In this document: in pieces, positions 58,524 to 64,000 of the stretch
How the letters are laid out: every line of letters begins with the position of its first letter
Numbering within the stretch: the stretch's first letter is position 1
Assembly: GCF_900104035.1 (NCBI RefSeq)
Contig: NZ_FNIT01000015.1
Coordinates: 1-64,000 of the forward strand
Length of the DNA stretch: 64,000 nucleotides
Direction of reading: 5' to 3'
Source of the DNA: Aureimonas jatrophae
GTDB taxonomy: Bacteria; Pseudomonadota; Alphaproteobacteria; Rhizobiales; Rhizobiaceae
Made by a program: the position numbers and the translations under genes
Notes under the pieces: model-generated
Database searches by the model: none
Told to the model about the DNA's origin: nothing
Seen by the model: the letters and a program-made list of their open reading frames with translations, nothing else

Positions 58524-59882
58524 ATGCAGGTGACGGAAACCAAGGCCGAAGGCCTGAAGCGCGAGATCGAGGTCGTCGTGCCGGCTGCGGACCTTGAGGC
58601 GCGGCTGCAGACCCGCCTCTACGAGGCGAAGGACCGGGTGCAGCTCAAGGGTTTCCGCCCCGGCAAGGTCCCGATGGCGCACATGCGCAAGACCTACGGC
58701 CGCTCGATGATGGCCGAGATCGTCAACGAGATTCTGAACGAGACGCCCCGGTCGGTGATCGCCGACCGCAAGGAGCGCTCGGCGATGCAGCCCGAGATCC
58801 AGATGACCGAGGACGAGGGCGAGGCCGAGAAGGTCCTGCGCGGCGAGAGCGATTTCCGCTTCACCGTCGCCTACGAGACCCTGCCGACCTTCGATCTGAA
58901 GGAGACCGGCAATATCAAGATCGAGCGTCCGGTCGTCGAGATCGCCGAGGACGAGGTCGAGGAGCAGGTCAAGCGCATCGCCGAGAACGCGCGCACCTTC
59001 CAGCCGAAGGATGGCGCGGCCGAGAATGGCGACCGCGTGACGATGGACTTCGTCGGCAAGGTCGACGGCGAGGCTTTCCAGGGTGGCACGGCCACCGACT
59101 CGAACCTCGTGCTCGGTTCCGGTCAGTTCATTCCCGGCTTCGAGGACCAGCTCGTCGGCGTGAAGGCCGGTGACGAGAAGACGGTCGAGGTCAAGTTCCC
59201 TGAGGATTACGGGGCCTCGCATCTCGCCGGCAAGGACGCGGTGTTCGATGTCACCGTGAAGGCCGTCGCGGCGCCCGATGCGATGGAGCTCGACGACGAG
59301 CTCGCCAAGAAGATGGGGCTAGAGTCGATTGCACGCCTGCGCGAGATCGTGCGTGGCCAGATCGAGTCGCAGTTCGGTCAGGCGACGCGCCAGAAGGTGA
59401 AGCGTCAGCTCCTCGACCAGCTCGACGCGGACTACGCGTTCGAGCTGCCGCAGAAGCTGGTGGACGCCGAGTTCAACAACATCTGGACGCAGGTCACGCG
59501 CGAGCTCGAGACCAGCGGCAAGTCGTTCGAGGATGAGGACACCACCGAGGAGAAGGCTCGCGAGGAGTATCGCAAGCTCGCGGAGCGCCGTGTGCGCCTC
59601 GGTCTCGTCCTGTCCGAGATCGGCGAGAAGGCCGGCGTGACCGTCTCCGACGAGGAGTTGCAGCGCGCGGTGATCGAGCAGGTCCGTCAGTACCCCGGTC
59701 AGGAGCAGCAGGTTTACGACTACTTCCGCAAGACGCCGGAAGCGGTTCAGAGCCTGCGTGCGCCGATCTACGAGGAGAAGGTGGTGGACCATCTGCTCGC
59801 GACGGTCGACGTGACCGACAAGACGGTCTCCAAGGAAGAGCTCCTGAAGGAAGACGATGAGGAAACGGCGGTAGCCGCCTGA
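58524..59882 (+). CDS. tig: Trigger factor, ribosome-associated chaperone
   Basis: 452 residues. The N-terminal ribosome-binding [17 protein letters not shown] loop, the central FKBP-type PPIase domain ([46 protein letters not shown]) and the C-terminal helical arms are all present. Highly acidic composition is normal for it. tig-clpP-clpX order is conserved, here with an MscS gene inserted. Confidence 0.97.
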   Translation: MQVTETKAEGLKREIEVVVPAADLEARLQTRLYEAKDRVQLKGFRPGKVPMAHMRKTYGRSMMAEIVNEILNETPRSVIADRKERSAMQPEIQMTEDEGEAEKVLRGESDFRFTVAYETLPTFDLKETGNIKIERPVVEIAEDEVEEQVKRIAENARTFQPKDGAAENGDRVTMDFVGKVDGEAFQGGTATDSNLVLGSGQFIPGFEDQLVGVKAGDEKTVEVKFPEDYGASHLAGKDAVFDVTVKAVAAPDAMELDDELAKKMGLESIARLREIVRGQIESQFGQATRQKVKRQLLDQLDADYAFELPQKLVDAEFNNIWTQVTRELETSGKSFEDEDTTEEKAREEYRKLAERRVRLGLVLSEIGEKAGVTVSDEELQRAVIEQVRQYPGQEQQVYDYFRKTPEAVQSLRAPIYEEKVVDHLLATVDVTDKTVSKEELLKEDDEETAVAA

Positions 59883-59905
59883 TCGTCATACGCTTTTAAA
59901 CATGG

Positions 59906-59933
59906 AAGGGCTCGGCTACGCCGGGCCCTTTTT
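59906..59933 (+). terminator. Intrinsic terminator after tig
   Basis: AAGGGCTCGGC and GCCGGGCCCTT form the stem, with the loop TAC and one internal mismatch, followed by TTTTT. It separates tig from the MscS-type gene. Confidence 0.85.
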
Positions 59934-60032
59934 CGTTTCAGCGGGGGAGCCCGACTGGGACAACCCCTTTTCGCCATGCTGCGCTGCCATAGCTGTGGGC
60001 CCTCTCCGACCCATAGACCGAACGGACCATTC

Positions 60033-62402
60033 ATGATCCGACGCGCTGCCTGGGCGTTTGTGCTCGTCCTTTTGACTGTTCTGCCGGCTGCAGCCCAGCT
60101 ACCCACCCTGCCGGGCTTGAGCGGCACGACGGGCTCTGCGCCAGCTGCCGATCGATCGGCCGAGGATCGTCAAAGTCTCGATGACCTGATCGGCATTCTG
60201 GAAAACGAGGCGACCCGCAACCGTCTCATCGAGTCGCTGAAAGCATCCGCCTATCGTCCGGCGGACGGACAGTCTTCCGGCAGCACGCAGGCCGGCGCAG
60301 AAGCGGGCGATGAAACCATCGTCGACAGCGTCCCGGCCTATCTGGCCGATACTGTCCGCGGGTCGGTGGAAGCGGTGCGCGAGACCGTCGTCCAGTTCGG
60401 CGAGATCGCGGGCCAGGGCGCGAACTTCCTGGCGGGTGCCCAATGGATCGACCTCCCGCGCATCTGGCTGGCCCTGCAACCGATCCTGATCGTGATCGTG
60501 GTCGTGATCGCCACCCGCTTGGCCCTGCGCTTCGCCGCACGTCCGATCGAGCGATGGATCGTGTCCCGCGACGACCGTCGCTCGCCGCTGCGTCGACTGC
60601 TCCTTCTGGCGCTCGCCACGATCGTGGATGGCGCGACGATCGTTCTGGCAGCCGCCTGCGGGCATCTGGCCGCACTCTGGCAGCAAGGCGGGCCGCCGAC
60701 CTTCAACCAGGCGCTCTTCCTGAACGCGTTCGTGTTGACGGAAATGATCCGGCTGGGACTGGCTGCGTTCGTGGTTCCTCGACACCGTCCGCTACGGCTC
60801 ACGCCCTTCAGCGATGGGCAGGCGGCCTACTGGTATCGGCGCCTTGCGCTTCTGGTTTCGCTTCTCGGCTACACCTTTCTGTTCGTCGCACCGATCGTGC
60901 AGACCAACTCGTCGATCGCCGCATCGAACGCCGTTCGCTTCATCGCCGTCACGCTGGTCTTCGTCTCGATGCTGACGCTGATCGTCGTGAACACGCACCA
61001 CGTCGGCGGGCGACTGCAACGGGCCTACCGGAACGGTGACCATTCGTTTCAGGCGCGGTTCTACGCGTTCCTGGGGACGATCTGGTACCTGCCGGCGATC
61101 TCCTTCATCTTCGCCCTTTACGCGGTCTGGTTGTCGAGCCCGCGTTCCGGCTTCCAGTTCATGCTGAGCGCCTCGCTTCGGTCCGTTGCGGCCATGGCGA
61201 TCGGTGGCCTGATCGTGACGATCCTCAGTCGTTTCATCGTGCAGGGCTTCCGCATCCCGGAGGGAACCAAGGCTCGTTTCCCGCTTCTCGAGCGCCGGAT
61301 CAACAGCTTCATTCCGCGGCTTCTTCTGGTGCTCCGCGTGCTGGTGATCCTGATCGTGCTGGGCGTCATCCTCGACGCTTGGTCGATCCTGGACTTCGCG
61401 AACGTCCTGCAAAGCGACCTGACGGGTCGGGCCATGCGTGGGACGTTGGGCGCGCTGCTCATCCTCTTTCTTGGGTTCGTCGCCTATCTCGTTGTCTCGT
61501 CATGGGTCGAGTACCGTTTGAACCCCAACTACGGATCGGTTCCGACCTCGCGCGAGCGCACCCTGCTCGCGCTGTTCCGCAATGCCTTCACGGTCGCGCT
61601 GGCGGTGATCGTCATGATGCTCGTGCTCTCGCAGCTTGGCATCGATATCGCGCCGCTTCTGGCGGGTGCCGGCGTCGTCGGTCTGGCGATCGGGTTCGGC
61701 GCGCAGAAGCTGGTGCAGGACATCATCACCGGCGCGTTCATCCAGATCGAGAACGCGTTGAACGAGGGCGACGTCGTGCAGCTCGGCTCGGTGTCGGGCG
61801 TGGTCGAGAAGCTGACGATCCGCTCCGTTTCGCTGCGCTCGCTCGACGGCACCTATCACCTGATCCCATTCTCCTCGGTGGATCAGGTCTCCAACATGAC
61901 GAAGGACTTCTCGAACTTCGTCGCGGACGTCGCCGTCGCGTATCGCGAGGATGTCGAGGAGGTGAAGGCGGCGATGCAGGAGGCGTTCGATCGGGTGCGG
62001 TCCGGCGAGCAGGGCATCAACATCATCGCCGACTTCGAGATGCTTGGCGTCGAGATGCTGGGCGACAACGCAGTCACGGTGCGCGGCCGCATTCGGACGC
62101 TGCCCGGCAAGCAATGGCCGGTCGGACGGATCTACCGGCAGGTCATCAAGACGCTGCTGGACGAGCGCGGCATCGAGATTCCGTTCCCGCAAACGACGGT
62201 GTGGTTCGGCGAGAACAAGAACCATGAGGCGGCGCCTCTGCGCATTGCACAGCCGGCACCCGATCCGGCGAGCGAACCGGCTCCGAGGGCGGACGAACGC
62301 CGCCGGGATGCCTCCCTCCATACGCTCGAGCGCAACCCGGACGGAACGCTGATTCCGCCAAGCTCGCGCGAGGATGACGTGGACGATGGGCCACAGCGCT
62401 GA
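60033..62402 (+). CDS. Large MscS-family mechanosensitive channel
   Basis: 789 residues from the ATG at 60033 (MIRRAAWAFVLVLLTVLP, cleavable signal peptide ending near AAAQ). After a periplasmic segment and several membrane helices, the MscS core begins near residue 520 with VVMMLVLSQLGIDIAPLLAGAGVVGLAIGFGAQKLVQDIITG (pore helix) and the beta domain DVVQLGSVSGVVEKLTIRSVSLRSLDGTYHLIPFSSV. The C-terminus is Pro/Ala/Asp-rich. Releases solutes on hypo-osmotic shock. The group is MscK/YbdG-like by length; exact assignment uncertain. Confidence 0.9.
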   Translation: MIRRAAWAFVLVLLTVLPAAAQLPTLPGLSGTTGSAPAADRSAEDRQSLDDLIGILENEATRNRLIESLKASAYRPADGQSSGSTQAGAEAGDETIVDSVPAYLADTVRGSVEAVRETVVQFGEIAGQGANFLAGAQWIDLPRIWLALQPILIVIVVVIATRLALRFAARPIERWIVSRDDRRSPLRRLLLLALATIVDGATIVLAAACGHLAALWQQGGPPTFNQALFLNAFVLTEMIRLGLAAFVVPRHRPLRLTPFSDGQAAYWYRRLALLVSLLGYTFLFVAPIVQTNSSIAASNAVRFIAVTLVFVSMLTLIVVNTHHVGGRLQRAYRNGDHSFQARFYAFLGTIWYLPAISFIFALYAVWLSSPRSGFQFMLSASLRSVAAMAIGGLIVTILSRFIVQGFRIPEGTKARFPLLERRINSFIPRLLLVLRVLVILIVLGVILDAWSILDFANVLQSDLTGRAMRGTLGALLILFLGFVAYLVVSSWVEYRLNPNYGSVPTSRERTLLALFRNAFTVALAVIVMMLVLSQLGIDIAPLLAGAGVVGLAIGFGAQKLVQDIITGAFIQIENALNEGDVVQLGSVSGVVEKLTIRSVSLRSLDGTYHLIPFSSVDQVSNMTKDFSNFVADVAVAYREDVEEVKAAMQEAFDRVRSGEQGINIIADFEMLGVEMLGDNAVTVRGRIRTLPGKQWPVGRIYRQVIKTLLDERGIEIPFPQTTVWFGENKNHEAAPLRIAQPAPDPASEPAPRADERRRDASLHTLERNPDGTLIPPSSREDDVDDGPQR

Positions 62403-62522
62403 GCGCACGTCGCGTGCCTTGCGAAGGCGCGGTCCCGCGCCCTATCTGTCGAGAGCCGACCGGGCCACGTTGATTCGGCGCGGTCCCCGCCTTCTTCGAA
62501 CGACCATCTTGAAAGACGATCC

Positions 62523-63161
62523 ATGAGACACCCGATCGAAACGGCCATGAACCTTGTCCCCATGGTGGTCGAGCAGACGAACCGGGGCGAGCGGGCCTAC
62601 GACATCTTCTCGCGCCTTCTGAAGGAGCGCGTGATCTTCATCACGGGACCGATCGAGGACGGCATGGCGACGCTGGTCTGCGCGCAGCTGCTGTTCCTGG
62701 AGGCGGAGAACCCCAAGAAGGAGATCAATCTCTACATCAACTCGCCCGGTGGCGTGGTGACCAGCGGCATGGCGATCTACGACACCATGCAGTTCATCAA
62801 GCCGGCGGTCTCGACGCTGTGCATCGGACAGGCGGCCTCGATGGGTTCGCTGCTCCTGTGCGCCGGGCACAAGGACATGCGTTTCGCCACGCCGAACGCA
62901 CGCATCATGGTGCACCAGCCGTCCGGCGGCTTCTCGGGTCAGGCCTCGGACATCGAGCGCCATGCCCAGGACATCATCAAGCTGAAGCGCCGTCTCAACG
63001 AGGTCTATGTCGAGCATACCGGCCAGGACTACGAGACCATTGAACGGACCCTCGACCGCGACCATTTCATGACGGCGGACGAGGCCAAGGCATTCGGCCT
63101 GATCGACAAGGTCTATTCGTCGCGCGAGGCGCTCGAGGCGACGGTCGCGAGCGGAAGCTGA
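62523..63161 (+). CDS. clpP: ATP-dependent Clp protease proteolytic subunit
   Basis: 212 residues. Serine protease forming a 14-mer with ClpX or ClpA. Catalytic Ser106 in [12 protein letters not shown], His in [10 protein letters not shown], and Asp in [21 protein letters not shown]. The N-terminal propeptide is short ([18 protein letters not shown]). clpX follows after 251 bases, long enough for its own promoter. Confidence 0.96.
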   Translation: MRHPIETAMNLVPMVVEQTNRGERAYDIFSRLLKERVIFITGPIEDGMATLVCAQLLFLEAENPKKEINLYINSPGGVVTSGMAIYDTMQFIKPAVSTLCIGQAASMGSLLLCAGHKDMRFATPNARIMVHQPSGGFSGQASDIERHAQDIIKLKRRLNEVYVEHTGQDYETIERTLDRDHFMTADEAKAFGLIDKVYSSREALEATVASGS

Positions 63162-63412
63162 CGACGCGCTCCCGTCCTTGATCTGGCCATACGCGCCCCG
63201 TAGCCTGCGACGTTCGCCGGCCAGTTGGGCGCGTTAAGCTGCGATCAAGGATGGATCCGCTAACTTGGATGCGCAAATCCGTCACATGGGCGGATTTGAC
63301 CTTCGCATCCGGCGGTTGCCACCGGCGCGTCGCAGCATAGGATTGTGGAAGGGTCGCCTGGTGACCCGTCGCCGTGCCTTGGTCGAGGGGCGCGGAACCG
63401 AAGGGAAGAACG

Positions 63413-64000
63413 ATGAGCAAAGTGAGCGGCGGCGACAGCAAGAACACGCTCTACTGCTCTTTCTGCGGAAAGAGCCAACACGAAGTCCGCAAGCTGATCG
63501 CCGGCCCGACGGTCTTCATCTGCGACGAGTGCGTCGAACTCTGCATGGACATCATCCGGGAGGAGAACAAGTCCTCCATGGTGAAGTCGCGCGAGGGCGT
63601 GCCGACACCGCAGGAGATCATCGCGGTTCTTGACGACTACGTCATCGGTCAGGGCTTCGCCAAGAAGGTCCTCTCGGTCGCGGTCCACAACCACTACAAG
63701 CGGCTGGCGCACGCGCAGAAGAACAACGACGTCGAGCTGGCCAAGTCCAACATCCTGCTGATCGGCCCGACCGGTTGCGGCAAGACCCTTCTGGCTCAGA
63801 CGCTCGCCCGTATCCTCGACGTGCCCTTCACGATGTCGGACGCCACCACGCTGACCGAGGCCGGCTACGTGGGCGAGGATGTCGAAAACATCATCCTCAA
63901 GCTGCTCCAGTCGGCCGACTACAATGTCGAGCGCGCGCAACGCGGCATCGTCTACATCGACGAGATCGACAAGATCTCGCGCAAGTCCGACAACCCGTCG
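63413..64000 (+). CDS. clpX: ATP-dependent Clp protease ATP-binding subunit ClpX (5' part)
   Basis: 196 residues are visible; the gene runs off the window. The N-terminal zinc finger is complete ([17 protein letters not shown] ... [11 protein letters not shown]), with all four Cys. Walker [16 protein letters not shown] and Walker [12 protein letters not shown] of the AAA+ domain are present. ClpX unfolds tagged proteins and feeds them to ClpP. The ATG follows GGGAAGAACG. Confidence 0.97.
   Translation, partial: MSKVSGGDSKNTLYCSFCGKSQHEVRKLIAGPTVFICDECVELCMDIIREENKSSMVKSREGVPTPQEIIAVLDDYVIGQGFAKKVLSVAVHNHYKRLAHAQKNNDVELAKSNILLIGPTGCGKTLLAQTLARILDVPFTMSDATTLTEAGYVGEDVENIILKLLQSADYNVERAQRGIVYIDEIDKISRKSDNPS

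Noticed and set aside
58061-58543. Minus-strand frame covering tRNA-Leu and the gap before tig
   Set aside because: It runs through a tRNA gene and has no domain; not coding.

Overview
This is a chromosomal window of about 64% GC from an alphaproteobacterium, most likely of the order Hyphomicrobiales (Rhizobiales). The assignment rests on gene content and order. The S10, spc and alpha ribosomal clusters are followed by a Deg protease, rarA, crcB, an RluC-type synthase, a HAD hydrolase and the ATP12 chaperone. Then come lipB, tolC, popZ, valS, an ExoR homologue, dgt, argS, nagZ, tatABC, serS, surE, pcm, an NlpD-like factor, yajC, secDF and tig-clpP-clpX. No phage, insertion sequence, CRISPR array or toxin-antitoxin locus is visible. 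Almost everything is ordinary core genome.

Layout. 1-15186 is the translation block, all on the plus strand: 3' end of tuf, S10 to S17, L14 to L15, secY-adk, S13, S11, rpoA and L17. Hairpins between tuf/rpsJ, rplR/rpsE, rplO/secY and rpsK/rpoA look able to split or attenuate it. 15187-16900 is a small accessory island (NAD-dependent reductase, 55-residue membrane peptide) bordered by two similar terminators. 16911-22610 holds protein quality control, replication-fork repair, fluoride export, rRNA modification and F1 assembly. 22708-25586 (minus strand) holds a Tat-exported molybdoenzyme lipoprotein with its cytochrome b, a YaiI/DUF188 protein and lipB. 25740-33761 runs from a tRNA-Leu through a methyltransferase, tolC, popZ and valS to a FadL-type porin. 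34136-48080 covers exoR, DNA and nucleotide metabolism, argS, cell-wall genes, the Tat translocase, serS, and surE-pcm-nlpD. 48138-55194 holds a DUF815 ATPase, yajC-secDF and three envelope or assembly genes. 55178-57982 (minus strand) has trmFO, an epimerase and a DUF1127 gene. 58357-64000 has a second tRNA-Leu, tig, an MscS-type channel, clpP and the 5' part of clpX.

The most interesting signal is downstream of the 47-residue DUF1127 gene at 57839-57982 (minus strand). Three consecutive hairpins carry C-rich loops; two contain exactly CCUCCUCCC and the third a shortened version. This is the arrangement of the CcsR ('cuckoo') stress RNAs described with a DUF1127 gene in Rhodobacter. Other points are the absence of scpA-scpB from their usual place between nagZ and tatA, the accessory island between rplQ and the Deg protease, a Mo-enzyme lipoprotein and cytochrome b pair, a LytM protein lacking zinc ligands beside surE-pcm, and several unusual starts and coupled gene overlaps. 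Coordinates and motifs were read by eye; no alignment or folding program was run.
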